49,876 nt of DNA, taken from positions 1-49,876 of the forward strand of contig JAHFKN010000008.1 in the NCBI GenBank assembly GCA_023245355.1. The letters are read 5' to 3'. The number at the start of each line of letters is the position of its first letter. Positions within the stretch are counted from its first letter, which is position 1. Origin of the DNA: Candidatus Gottesmanbacteria bacterium (GTDB taxonomy: Bacteria > Patescibacteriota > Microgenomatia > UBA10105 > UBA927). The notes below the pieces were generated by a model. The model had not been told where the DNA came from, did not search any database, and worked only from the letters and a program-made list of their open reading frames with translations. A program made the translations under genes and the position numbers. Positions 19,553-28,506 of the stretch are shown piece after piece.

Positions 19553-19864
19553 ATGGCGAAAGGTCAATTGAAAGCAGGCCCCATAGTTTTAGTACTCTTT
19601 CTTGTGTTTTCTTTCGGCACCGGTATTATCCTCGTTACAGCATCGCAGCAGAATACGGAGGGACGGTCGAAAGCAGCAGCGTATAACAGCCCAACCCCAA
19701 CGGATGAGTGGGGCAAATGTATGAGTTGGGACGCGCAAAATAATTGTCTAGAGACGTACAGAGAGTATAAGAAAAGGCGTGATGCTGATTGGCGGTGTAA
19801 GGATCTGTTCATTTCATACGGATTATGCGAACCTAGTGTGGAACTTCCGCCGGGTAACCCGTGA
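19553..19864 (+). CDS. Small exported or anchored protein with four Cys
   Basis: Not recognised. Residues 11-31 (IVLVLFLVFSFGTGIILVTAS) are a signal anchor or uncleaved signal. The outer part has four Cys (WGKC, NNC, WRC, GLC), which probably form two disulfides, and a Pro-rich end. The 103-residue size and Cys pattern suggest a small folded surface or secreted domain. Confidence 0.6.
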   Translation: MAKGQLKAGPIVLVLFLVFSFGTGIILVTASQQNTEGRSKAAAYNSPTPTDEWGKCMSWDAQNNCLETYREYKKRRDADWRCKDLFISYGLCEPSVELPPGNP

Positions 19865-19912
19865 TGATAGTGTCCTTTCCCGCGAGAGTCTCCATTGTTG
19901 GAAGTATCCCGA

Positions 19913-20647
19913 TTACGATTTAATAATAAGCGTTCTTCCCGTGAGTTTTTGTGTTCCGAAAATGAGCGCTTTTGAAATCAGGAACAGGGAAATATTGAGT
20001 CCTGTCACGTATCCTAAGGTTACGGCTGCCGCCGCAAAAAATTCCGCAATGTTGGTTTGCATCGTCTCGGTGAGGGTAATACGGATGCCGGCGATGTAGG
20101 CTGCTGCCGATATAAGCGTGATGATGATGACGACCGGCCAAAACCCTTCCATATCTTCATGCGAGGAAAACATGGTATTGCTTATGGCAAACAGCGAATA
20201 TCCGCTCAGTAAAAACAGATAAAATGACGGTTGAGAAAAGAGAATTCCATCGGATAGATCAATCATCATCTGGTTCCATACTCCGGGGATAAAATAGGAA
20301 ATAAGTCCCAAGCTTCCCAGTCCTACAAATACCGGCGCTATCCCTATGGCAGCCCGCCGGATGGGGTCGGATTGGGCGATAGCAACGCTCCCTGTGCGTA
20401 CATTTTTATCTTCCAGTCCTTCCGGAACCAGTGTGAGACCGCCGGTATGTACGCCGAGGATTTCCGCAGTAAACAGGTGGGCTAATTCATGAATGACCGT
20501 ACCGGGAAAGAACAGGAACGAAAGAAATCCTATGGCAACGGGACGTGATTTCGTAAGTAAAAACCATACGATATACAGATTTTGCGACAGTTTTCTGGAC
20601 AGGAGATATAACGTGATGATTTCCAGGCCGATAATAAGAAGTGCCAT
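19913..20647 (-). CDS. M50-like membrane zinc metalloprotease
   Basis: The 244-residue protein has about six hydrophobic helices. HELAH (residues 53-57) lies within a hydrophobic helix, as in site-2-protease-type (M50) enzymes, and IRRAAIGIAPVF may be the next conserved region. The usual second zinc motif (LDG) is not obvious, so it is a divergent or minimal member. Likely role: intramembrane cleavage, target unknown. ATG 20647 is set by TATACT 6 nt upstream; longer frames to 20740 would overlap the divergent gene. Confidence 0.7.
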   Translation of the reverse strand: MALLIIGLEIITLYLLSRKLSQNLYIVWFLLTKSRPVAIGFLSFLFFPGTVIHELAHLFTAEILGVHTGGLTLVPEGLEDKNVRTGSVAIAQSDPIRRAAIGIAPVFVGLGSLGLISYFIPGVWNQMMIDLSDGILFSQPSFYLFLLSGYSLFAISNTMFSSHEDMEGFWPVVIIITLISAAAYIAGIRITLTETMQTNIAEFFAAAAVTLGYVTGLNISLFLISKALIFGTQKLTGRTLIIKS

Positions 20648-20653
20648 AGGAGT

Positions 20654-20659
20654 AGTATA
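20654..20659 (-). promoter_or_regulatory. -10 box of the M50-like gene
   Basis: TATACT on the minus strand, 6 nt before the ATG at 20647; leaderless geometry. Confidence 0.6.
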
Positions 20660-20663
20660 GCAA

Positions 20664-20693
20664 TTGACACGCGCCGGGGCGATACGGTATATA
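20664..20693 (+). promoter_or_regulatory. Promoter of the gene at 20716
   Basis: TTGACA (20664-20669), 18 bp, TATATA (20688-20693). Its -35 lies 4 bp from the -10 of the divergent protease gene, so polymerases on the two promoters should interfere. Confidence 0.55.
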
Positions 20694-20715
20694 CAGAGCC
20701 AGGAAGGTATTAGGT

Positions 20716-21015
20716 ATGCATATCGTGATCCAGCCGCCACAAAAGCTAGGTAGACACCTCGGACTGCGTGTCGCTACAGAGGAGACCACAGGGTGGCCGC
20801 GACGGAACAAACGACAGTGGAATATAGAACTTGCCGAGGGGAAAACCGGTACGGCAGCGCTGTTTGAGGCGGGCGAACCGATGCGTGATCATATGCATAT
20901 CCTGGTGGTGCGCGACGGCAAGTTATTTGTTGATGGTGTTGTGACAATGCTAAACCCCTCGCACGAATTAGCGGATGGTATCAGTCTTACGAATCCACGA
21001 TTCGGCGGAAAATAG
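20716..21015 (+). CDS. Hypothetical protein, 99 residues
   Basis: Not recognised. Soluble, beginning MHIVIQPPQKLGRHLGLRV, with a beta-rich middle (MHILVVRDGKLFVDGVVTM). AGGAAGG (20701-20707), 8 nt before the ATG, is a real ribosome site, so this gene, unlike its neighbours, has a leader. It converges on the gene at 21027 with 11 bp between. Confidence 0.55.
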   Translation: MHIVIQPPQKLGRHLGLRVATEETTGWPRRNKRQWNIELAEGKTGTAALFEAGEPMRDHMHILVVRDGKLFVDGVVTMLNPSHELADGISLTNPRFGGK

Positions 21016-21026
21016 AAGAAAAAATA

Positions 21027-21917
21027 TCAGTGATGGCCTCCGCCACCCTGGTCTCCACCTGTTGCCAGTTGGCTTACGAACATAATGGCAAGCGCTCCGT
21101 ACATGACTCCCGCCACAGCCTGATCCTTAAAACTCGGTTGCGGTTCTTTCATGGTACTTTTTGCAGAACTGAAAATTTCCGATGCTTTTTTCATGTTTTC
21201 ATCCGTTTTCGGAATGCCGGCCAAATCAAGCATCGTTCCGGGTGTCGGCGTCAGTCTGGTAAACCCTTCAACACCCGTTAATTCTTTCCAGGTCATCGCT
21301 GCAAGATCGTCATTGGTTTGGAGCATTTGAGCAACGGTTTCCGTCGCCTCGCGTTTGCCGTTGCGGATCTGGTCTACAACTTCGGGGGGCACCGGGGAAT
21401 CCGGGTGTGTTTCGTTATACCGGGCAATCAGGGGAAGAGCAGCACTTGCATCCGGTTTGGCGTCCGGCAGTTTTAACGCTTTTATTTTATCCTGAAACAG
21501 TGTGACCTGGGCAGCCTGCTCAGGCGGGAGTCCCCGGGTATCCATATTCTGCAGGCTCCGCAGTGCATCAAGACGCACTTCGTTTCCGAGCGGTGAATCT
21601 GCGGCTTGGGTTGCAAGTGACGTCATAAGCAAACGCATATCCCGGAGTTCGAGTAACAGGACATTTGCTTCCGTAAGTAACGCACTGACCGCTTCGCGGT
21701 CCGGTGTATTTTCCATCTGCTTCGTGGCTTCTGCAACCGGTGTTCCTGCAGCGATGTCCTCCAGCGTCTTCCGCGCAGCGCCCGCGGCAGCTGATGGTTT
21801 TTCTCCATGCGGTTTTTGTTCGGCGGGTTGTTCTTTGGGCACAGGGGGAACCGTTGGTTTTGCTTCAGGAGGGGGTGGCGCTATGGGTGTTTCAGGTTTT
21901 GGAGACGGTTCCATCAT
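21027..21917 (-). CDS. Pro-rich protein with C-terminal membrane anchor
   Basis: Not recognised. The 296 residues start with a Pro/Glu/Lys-rich disordered segment (about 1-45), continue with a long alpha-helical domain, and end in one hydrophobic helix (AVAGVMYGALAIMFVSQLA) followed by a Gly/His tail. This is tail-anchor topology with the bulk of the protein in the cytosol. It is divergent from the unknown operon at 22014 with 96 bp between. Confidence 0.6.
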   Translation of the reverse strand: MMEPSPKPETPIAPPPPEAKPTVPPVPKEQPAEQKPHGEKPSAAAGAARKTLEDIAAGTPVAEATKQMENTPDREAVSALLTEANVLLLELRDMRLLMTSLATQAADSPLGNEVRLDALRSLQNMDTRGLPPEQAAQVTLFQDKIKALKLPDAKPDASAALPLIARYNETHPDSPVPPEVVDQIRNGKREATETVAQMLQTNDDLAAMTWKELTGVEGFTRLTPTPGTMLDLAGIPKTDENMKKASEIFSSAKSTMKEPQPSFKDQAVAGVMYGALAIMFVSQLATGGDQGGGGHH

Positions 21918-21923
21918 ACTTCT

Positions 21924-21929
21924 AGTATA
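21924..21929 (-). promoter_or_regulatory. -10 box of the gene at 21917
   Basis: TATACT on the minus strand, 6 nt before the first of two consecutive ATG codons. Confidence 0.6.
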
Positions 21930-22001
21930 GGCAGACAGGACCCTGATACGTCAAGCTTTTCGAAAGCGGGACCTCTACTGTATTGTACCTGGCACTTAGG
22001 A

Positions 22002-22007
22002 TATGAT
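22002..22007 (+). promoter_or_regulatory. -10 box of the gene at 22014
   Basis: TATGAT, 6 nt before the ATG at 22014; it places the true start well downstream of the in-frame ATG at 21807, which lies inside the divergent gene. Confidence 0.5.
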
Positions 22008-22013
22008 CGATGT

Positions 22014-23681
22014 ATGGAACGCACCGGTGAAGTCGCGGGTGTCAGTCGTGGGAAAGAGCCGCTTATCAAGCGCGTATGGTACGGGGTAGGGAAATTTGCG
22101 GATAGTCAAAAGCCGGAAGCCTGGGGTAACCGGATTATGCGTGTTATTGATACCAAAATCGTACCCAGACTTACCCCTGACCAGCAAAAGTGGGCTCAGA
22201 GCCATCAGGAGTCTATCCGGGACGCCGCTATGTACGCAGGGGTCGGTATCACAACCGCAGAAATTGTCGGCAGCGTCGTGGCACTCGAGAAACTTGCGCA
22301 TGTTCGCGAGCGTCTGTCCGGGTCCTCAGTTGCTGCCCGTGTTCCGGTTGCCCGCGCGTTGGGTGAACGTATTCCCGGTGTTACAGTCGATGTGCTGGAT
22401 CCAGTCGGCGCATTAGTAAAAAGCATGGATCATATGCCGAAAGGGTTTATGGATTATCTGCGGACTATCGTCCGCGCGGGAGAACATAGCGGCCTTGATA
22501 CATTCGGGCAATTCGGACTCGCGGCAACTCTGCTTACCGCAATTTTGAATAAAGGAAATCCGGAATACGCGCCGTTATTTGCGGAACTTGCCAATGTTGC
22601 AGGCGGAAATGATTATCAGGCCCTGCAACCGGGCATGCGGAAATTGTTTGAACGCGCATATCAGGATACCGCCAAACGGTACAGATGGGATCCGCGGGCT
22701 TTGGATCCGGGGGTGTTGTATGACCATTGGATACAGGAAAACGCTCCGGGCGCCAAACGGGTGTTACAGACATCAGGGGTTCCCATAGGTCGGGCAAAAC
22801 ATCTTGTCGGGCTGATGCGTAGTTCTTTACATCCCAACGTAAACATACAGTCGGATATCCCATTGTATCCGGAATCGGGAACAGACCTGCCGGGATTTAA
22901 TTACGTTCTTAAGAAACTGCAGGATACCCCTCCGCCGATAGCCGTGTATGACCAAATGCGCGATGCGGTACGGCTTCTTGCGCGTCCGGGAAGCGGAGTT
23001 TCCAAGGAGCAACGACTGGATATTTCGAGGCGTTTGGCGGAACTTTGGGCTGATCACGCCATGCCGAATTTAGCGAAACGGCCGGAGGCGCGCCGTGCAT
23101 TTTTAGCGCAGTTGGAACGGGAGGGATTTCCCGGTATGCCGCGGCCGACCGTACAGAGCATGCAGGAATATTTATCGCGGGAATATCTTCCGGTATCCCG
23201 GTCAGTGCGGGTACTGGATAAGCTATCCGATGATCTTGTTTATGTATTTGAGCCAGGTGAGTATCCGGTACATCATACTCCCAAAATTACTATATCAAAG
23301 TCTAATGTAAAGAATCGGATGATATCATCCGAGCCGCAACGTACTGCGGATGAGATAGCTAAACAGGAAGCGTCCCGGGAACAGTCCGAAAGACAATTGG
23401 AGCAGAATGCCTATATCGGGGAGTTGAAATCTGCCGTACGGAAGATAAAAAAAGATGAACGCAGTGCGATCGTCCGGGCGATAGACGAGAGGTTGCGGCC
23501 GGAACGGGAGCGGCTGGAAAAATTAAGCAGAATTCATACGATTGCCCGGGAAACACCCGGCCGGGTGCAGGCCATTGTAAAGCGTATGGCTGCACTTCGG
23601 GCGCGCCTCAAATTACGCCGTGAGCTCAAAGAGAAGGCGCGGGCGGCCAAACGGAGTAAGCAATCGGAAACGGTTGCGTGA
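22014..23681 (+). CDS. Large hypothetical protein with basic coiled-coil end
   Basis: Not recognised. 555 residues, mostly helical. An early hydrophobic segment (MYAGVGITTAEIVGSVVAL, about 61-80) could be a membrane helix. The last 110 residues are a very basic coiled coil (runs of Lys/Arg/Glu). It is first of four same-strand genes (22014-25736), the third of which has a HELGH protease motif. Its TGA lies at 23679-23681, 29 bp before the next ATG. Confidence 0.6.
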   Translation: MERTGEVAGVSRGKEPLIKRVWYGVGKFADSQKPEAWGNRIMRVIDTKIVPRLTPDQQKWAQSHQESIRDAAMYAGVGITTAEIVGSVVALEKLAHVRERLSGSSVAARVPVARALGERIPGVTVDVLDPVGALVKSMDHMPKGFMDYLRTIVRAGEHSGLDTFGQFGLAATLLTAILNKGNPEYAPLFAELANVAGGNDYQALQPGMRKLFERAYQDTAKRYRWDPRALDPGVLYDHWIQENAPGAKRVLQTSGVPIGRAKHLVGLMRSSLHPNVNIQSDIPLYPESGTDLPGFNYVLKKLQDTPPPIAVYDQMRDAVRLLARPGSGVSKEQRLDISRRLAELWADHAMPNLAKRPEARRAFLAQLEREGFPGMPRPTVQSMQEYLSREYLPVSRSVRVLDKLSDDLVYVFEPGEYPVHHTPKITISKSNVKNRMISSEPQRTADEIAKQEASREQSERQLEQNAYIGELKSAVRKIKKDERSAIVRAIDERLRPERERLEKLSRIHTIARETPGRVQAIVKRMAALRARLKLRRELKEKARAAKRSKQSETVA

Positions 23682-23710
23682 TAGACACCCGTCATTCATA
23701 CTGGATATAT

Positions 23711-24265
23711 ATGGACTATAAACAACTGTGGGACCGGTGGGTGGCATTGACATTAATTACTGAAGAAGACCGTGCAGATATGATCGAACATCTGCATGAA
23801 GAGGTCACCAGCGGAATAACGGCGCTTGCGACCCTTGCAAACGCCCAGGTGTCCGAGCTTCTGGAAGAAGCCAAATACGGCAAGGCAGATGCATATTTGC
23901 AGGCTATAGCACCTGTATCGGCTCTTGCGGCCCTCGACGGATACTTTCTTTCTCTCATGGAGCGGGGGGTGAATCCGCAAAAAGTTCAGCTGTCCAAAAC
24001 AGAATCTACCAAAGGGTTGGGTGAGCGGTGGAGCAAAGGGCACAAAAAAGATCAGAACAGATCGTATATCGATGCAATCGATCCTGTCATCGTGCTTATG
24101 CTCGAACGCATTTATGATCTGCGGGTCAATCAGTCTCTTTCATTTCATCCGGACATCGTGGAACTTCCGTATAAAGTGACCGAAAAAATCCATCAGTACC
24201 TCGGGTGGGCGGTGTACCAGGGGTATGTGATCGGTGTCATGGAAGACGAGTTGAGCCACCTATAA
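23711..24265 (+). CDS. Hypothetical helical protein
   Basis: Not recognised. 184 residues, predicted all-helical and acidic at first (MDYKQLWDRWVALTLITEED), with no clear membrane segment or motif. A GTG at 23678 overlapping the previous stop is the other possible start. The stop is 2 bp before the next ATG, so co-translation with the protease-like protein is likely. Confidence 0.55.
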   Translation: MDYKQLWDRWVALTLITEEDRADMIEHLHEEVTSGITALATLANAQVSELLEEAKYGKADAYLQAIAPVSALAALDGYFLSLMERGVNPQKVQLSKTESTKGLGERWSKGHKKDQNRSYIDAIDPVIVLMLERIYDLRVNQSLSFHPDIVELPYKVTEKIHQYLGWAVYQGYVIGVMEDELSHL

Positions 24266-24267
24266 CC

Positions 24268-25407
24268 ATGCCAGAACATGTCATCGGCGCAAATCCTCGG
24301 GATGTCACCCACCAGCGTATTACCGCGGAAGGTTCGCTGACATTTGCATATAACAAGCGTGATATTGTCGCCAATACGGTAGGTCATATATTGGCTGTTC
24401 CTACAACTCATACGATTCTCTGGACGTGGGGGAGTGCGTTTCGGAATCCCTCACAGGAACTTGTGACACAGCTATTTGACCGGTATAAGGATGTCCCGTG
24501 GAAAGGGGATGTGCTGGTGCGTGTTGGACATACATCCATTTTCGGTGATATCCAGCGTATGCTTGCTTCGAATGATCGAGTCCGGGGGAGACCGTGGAAC
24601 ATCAAAGATAAGGTCGGAAGAACGCTTGAATATGCAGGGAAACTCGGAGCAGCCATCCTCATGGTGCCTTCCATGATAAAAAATAAGTTTCTGCGTGCTG
24701 ATTACTACAATCCGTTCAGTAACACCGTCAATATCTATCACCCGAAACTTGCTCCCGGTATGCACGAGTTGGGACACGCAGAATTTTTTAATCAGATGGA
24801 GAATAAAAAACGCGCAGCGTATTACATCGGCATTATAAATCCGATCGTTACCATCCCGTTTTTCCGTTCATTTTATGAATGGCAGGCTTCCGCCATTGCA
24901 TTGAAGCGGTTTAAAGGAGATGCGGAGCGAAGAGCCGGACTGAAGATTCTCGAAGGCGCGTGGGCGACATATCTTGCGATCGATTCGCTTACCACAGCTG
25001 CCCTGGTGGCCCCCGCGCTTGCGATTCCGCTTCTTAAGGCTGCATGGAGTATCCCGTTTGTTATGCCGTTGGGACAAGGGGCAGTGCTTAAAGGCATTGT
25101 AAGCCTCGGTATGGCTCCCTACGGGGCGTCAATCGGTGGACATATGATGAATAGGTTATATCCGAAAAAGGATCAGCGGTTCGGGTATATTTTTGAGGGG
25201 AAAAAATCACAGGTGCACCAAAAAGAGATGAAGCGCATGTCATCCATGCCGCGTGAGCTGTCCGCACATCAGGTATTAACTGCTACGGCGAAAGCATCTG
25301 TCCCTGACAGGGGAACCGATGATCTGTTGAACCGTCAGTTTACGGCTGATAGTGTCCAAAATGGCAAGCGTCCTCTTCATAGCAATACCCACCGTATTAC
25401 ATTTTAA
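24268..25407 (+). CDS. Membrane-associated HELGH metallopeptidase-like protein
   Basis: 379 residues. MHELGHAEFF puts a zinc-binding HExxH at 166-170; EWQASAIALKRF (Glu204) looks like the downstream ExxxA ligand motif of M48-type gluzincins. Several hydrophobic segments follow (about 238-300). The last nine residues, HSNTHRITF, recur at the end of the next protein. No family was assigned; the fold is inferred from the motif. Translation probably starts at 24268, 2 bp after the preceding stop. Confidence 0.6.
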   Translation: MPEHVIGANPRDVTHQRITAEGSLTFAYNKRDIVANTVGHILAVPTTHTILWTWGSAFRNPSQELVTQLFDRYKDVPWKGDVLVRVGHTSIFGDIQRMLASNDRVRGRPWNIKDKVGRTLEYAGKLGAAILMVPSMIKNKFLRADYYNPFSNTVNIYHPKLAPGMHELGHAEFFNQMENKKRAAYYIGIINPIVTIPFFRSFYEWQASAIALKRFKGDAERRAGLKILEGAWATYLAIDSLTTAALVAPALAIPLLKAAWSIPFVMPLGQGAVLKGIVSLGMAPYGASIGGHMMNRLYPKKDQRFGYIFEGKKSQVHQKEMKRMSSMPRELSAHQVLTATAKASVPDRGTDDLLNRQFTADSVQNGKRPLHSNTHRITF

Positions 25408-25438
25408 CCTGACGGAATAATCTTTTTGGGCCCATGAC

Positions 25439-25468
25439 TTGCATATGGATTATTTTTTTGCATACAAT
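25439..25468 (+). promoter_or_regulatory. Promoter of the gene at 25491
   Basis: TTGCAT (25439-25444), 18 bp containing a T-run, TACAAT (25463-25468). It gives the small tagged protein its own transcript with a leader of about 16 nt. Confidence 0.5.
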
Positions 25469-25490
25469 TATAGTTTCCTGCCGAAAAATC

Positions 25491-25736
25491 ATGACAACCA
25501 AGGAAACGAACCAGATTGTCACGCAACCACTCTCTCCTGAAACGGTACAGGAGATCCCCTCAAACAGTCAGGAGACAGTAATACCTGAGCAACAACAGGA
25601 ACCCCGGGAGTCGAAAATCACCATGGAAGTTGTTGATATGCGCATCGAGCTTATCCAACACCGGAAACACGAGCGGACAATGGGCAGAACCCTGCGTTGG
25701 CCTATTCACAGCAATACCCCCCGTATCACGTTTTAG
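25491..25736 (+). CDS. Small protein sharing a C-terminal tag with its neighbour
   Basis: 81 residues. The N-terminal half is Gln/Glu/Pro/Thr-rich and probably disordered, a short helix follows (VVDMRIELIQHRKHERTMG), and the protein ends HSNTPRITF, nearly the same nine residues as the metallopeptidase-like protein before it. The ATG at 25491 is set by the promoter; an in-frame start at 25434 lies before the -10 box. The 3' end overlaps the convergent GT-C gene by 11 bp. Confidence 0.55.
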   Translation: MTTKETNQIVTQPLSPETVQEIPSNSQETVIPEQQQEPRESKITMEVVDMRIELIQHRKHERTMGRTLRWPIHSNTPRITF

Positions 25737-28506
25737 CCCGCAGGATCAGGATGCCGGGGAGCAGAAACAGGACAAATCCGGCGTATTCCAGTATCTGCGG
25801 GAGAAATACGATGAATATCCGTCCTTTCGCGTCATGCAATCTCCATCCGTTCTGCCAGTTATTGACGAGCACATGGCCCTGAAGTTGTGTCTGGTTATCT
25901 GCAAATGCAATCCATCCCGCATCAAACGATTGATTGACGACAAGTACCCCCGATGATTGGTCGGGCGCAAGATCGACGATATAAAAAAAGCTAAACGGGT
26001 GTGTTACCTGTTTGGGTATTTCCGTAACGGATTGTTTGATAACGTGAGATGGAAGCGACTGTGTGCCGGTTGCAGTATAGAGCGCTATTGATGCGAGTTC
26101 ATTGATGCTTGTGTAATGATCGTATGACGGATTCGAGACGGTAACGGTCAGTTCGATTTCTGACGGAAATGCCGGCGGGAGAAAATAATAATCAGTCGTG
26201 AGCGCTGTATGAACCGGTAGTTGTATATCCATGCCAGCCGGCCGGCCTTTATTTGTCACTGATACCAATAGCGGTTCTCCGGTCATATGGCGTGACGTCA
26301 GAGCCATGACGAATGCGTTGTTGGTATTGATAGTTGTAAATGTCGTTTTCTGACACGCAACGGCGTCGGTAGTCATAAGGCGCAGAATGTCATGCCGGGC
26401 GCTCCGGGCAACGAGGGAGGTGTCCTGCGTTTCCCTGCATGGCACGGAATCAAGCGACGTTGCGGAAACGGAAGCAATCAGAACAGGATTGAGCATACTC
26501 AATTCTTCCGTCGTAAGCGGGGTGCCGCGTTTAGAAAATAGCGTTCTATCAGCGTCAATGATGTCAGCGGAAATGTCGGGATCGGATATGTATGAAGATG
26601 TGCTGGCAAACAGTACGTCTGAGTCATTATACGCATATGCCGGAAGCACGTTTGGTGCGTGTTTAAGTACAGTAACCGATGGCGTAATATATCCTGCCCG
26701 TTCATAGACGGTAATCGGCAGAAAGTTTTTCTGTGTGAAAGATTTTTGCTTTATGTAAAGGGTGCTTGTTTCCAGATATGCACTGAAATCAAGTGAAGAT
26801 AAAAATCCTTTCTGGCTCCGGCAATGGGTAATATTGTTGTCGTACAGAACATACCGGACGGCATATTTATCAAATATCCGTTCCACGGCAGCGTAGTCCT
26901 GCTGCCGGAGTGCAGTACTCAGTTCCCAGAAGTAGTTTTCGTTCGTATGGCTCCATACATCAAACGCCCGTGCCATGATCGGCTGTTTGACGCCGTACCA
27001 GAGGAATCCTGAGCCGAAATATCCCCATAATTGGTTATACCAGCCCTCTGAACAGTCTTGGGGAAAATCCGCAATTTTGCCGTCCGGCAGTGTGTTGAGG
27101 TATTGGATAAGCCCGGTATATTGGACCGGCAGATCCACGAACATTTTCCGGTACACAAGGTTTCCCTGCCACAGCGGAAGTGCATATATGATAAGAAGTA
27201 TCGCGGCGATTGCAGGCAATACGATATGAAATGCTGTGTGTCTTGTCAGTTTTCCGAGGAGCCGCATAAGTCCGTAGACGCCGATTGCGATAAAGAGAGC
27301 GTAGTGAAACGATAATCCGATGCTGAATTTGGTAAACGTCGTTCGGAATGCCTGCACTAATTCAGGAGAGTGGGTCTGTATGACGTGGATAATCCAGGAA
27401 AACGGCGGGGTATCGATGGCGATATTGCCGAAGAAGTACAAAAGCGAGACGACGAGCCCCCATGAAAGCGGCTTACGGGTCGTCACGGTAATACTATAGA
27501 GAAGACCACCTATGGCCAGGCCGAAAAACAGATATCCGATTGCGGAAATCCCGGGAATTGCCAGGTGGTCCCGCCAGGGGGAAAGGATTGCGCCCCCGAG
27601 TTCGTTGCTGTCCCATAGAAAACTCTTGAGAAGTGCCGTTTCCGGCGGCGCTCCGTACTGGATGCTTTTGGCTATAAATTGCGGTGTACTTGTTATGTTG
27701 TTATATGCATTGATATAGTCTTTGGATTGCGTAAGTGCAAAGTATCCGACAGGAGCAAGCCAATAGGCATTTGCGGAAACGACACATGCCCAGATAACAA
27801 ATACCGCCCGGAGAATTTTTTTCTCAAACCGGTGCATCAGTATGACTATGCCGGTGATCAGCAGCAAAGATACGGCATACGCGGCGAATACGGCGGGAAT
27901 AAATCCCTGTACGGAACTGAGCAACGAAATGATAAAAAAGAATGCGATGCGTTTCTTCGTTGTCCGTTCCAATATGAGCATGGCGCCGTAGGTAAGCCAC
28001 GGGAAAGCGGCATAGTGCACGGTAAACGCTTCAAGCGGCACGTAAAATGTCTGAATGGCAGCGAGGTTTGTGAGGTAATAAACGCTAGATACGAGTCCTG
28101 CAAATGTCATGAGATACGTGCGGAGTTTGGATGATTCATGATGGCCAAATATCATCTCTAACAATTTCAGGCTTCCGACCAACATGCCTAAGCCTCCCAG
28201 GTAGTAACAGAAAAATATAAAAACAGAGCGCACCAGATGCTGCGGGATTGCCAGAGAAAATAATCCGATGATAAGTGTATGCGGCAGGGTTGCCGCGAAG
28301 CCGTGGCCGCCCACCAGTCCTGCGCCGTAATATTCCTGCCATCCTGCCGTGAGTCCGCGGAGAAGATTAAGGGGAATATTGAACTCAGGATACAGTCCGT
28401 CCCAGCCCATGAGCCGAATGTCAGAATGGAAATTTGCCGCAATAATCGTTCCGACAATGAGATGATAGAGGACGAGTGCGGTGATTTTCGGCGAAAGTTT
28501 ATTCAT
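25726..28506 (-). CDS. Large GT-C/YfhO-like membrane protein
   Basis: 926 residues with about a dozen hydrophobic helices in the first 480, an outer domain of about 380 residues, and a last helix near the C-terminus (FVLFLLPGILIL). The N-terminal outer loop (DGLYPEFNIPLNLLRG) has the acidic/aromatic character of GT-C enzymes that use lipid-linked sugars. YfhO-like and AftD-like proteins share this layout. It is probably a glycosyltransferase for surface glycans or a glycan-assembly protein; donor unknown. The start overlaps the preceding stop by 8 bp (ATGAATAA); an ATG at 28515 is the alternative. Confidence 0.75.
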   Translation of the reverse strand: MNKLSPKITALVLYHLIVGTIIAANFHSDIRLMGWDGLYPEFNIPLNLLRGLTAGWQEYYGAGLVGGHGFAATLPHTLIIGLFSLAIPQHLVRSVFIFFCYYLGGLGMLVGSLKLLEMIFGHHESSKLRTYLMTFAGLVSSVYYLTNLAAIQTFYVPLEAFTVHYAAFPWLTYGAMLILERTTKKRIAFFFIISLLSSVQGFIPAVFAAYAVSLLLITGIVILMHRFEKKILRAVFVIWACVVSANAYWLAPVGYFALTQSKDYINAYNNITSTPQFIAKSIQYGAPPETALLKSFLWDSNELGGAILSPWRDHLAIPGISAIGYLFFGLAIGGLLYSITVTTRKPLSWGLVVSLLYFFGNIAIDTPPFSWIIHVIQTHSPELVQAFRTTFTKFSIGLSFHYALFIAIGVYGLMRLLGKLTRHTAFHIVLPAIAAILLIIYALPLWQGNLVYRKMFVDLPVQYTGLIQYLNTLPDGKIADFPQDCSEGWYNQLWGYFGSGFLWYGVKQPIMARAFDVWSHTNENYFWELSTALRQQDYAAVERIFDKYAVRYVLYDNNITHCRSQKGFLSSLDFSAYLETSTLYIKQKSFTQKNFLPITVYERAGYITPSVTVLKHAPNVLPAYAYNDSDVLFASTSSYISDPDISADIIDADRTLFSKRGTPLTTEELSMLNPVLIASVSATSLDSVPCRETQDTSLVARSARHDILRLMTTDAVACQKTTFTTINTNNAFVMALTSRHMTGEPLLVSVTNKGRPAGMDIQLPVHTALTTDYYFLPPAFPSEIELTVTVSNPSYDHYTSINELASIALYTATGTQSLPSHVIKQSVTEIPKQVTHPFSFFYIVDLAPDQSSGVLVVNQSFDAGWIAFADNQTQLQGHVLVNNWQNGWRLHDAKGRIFIVFLPQILEYAGFVLFLLPGILILRAKT

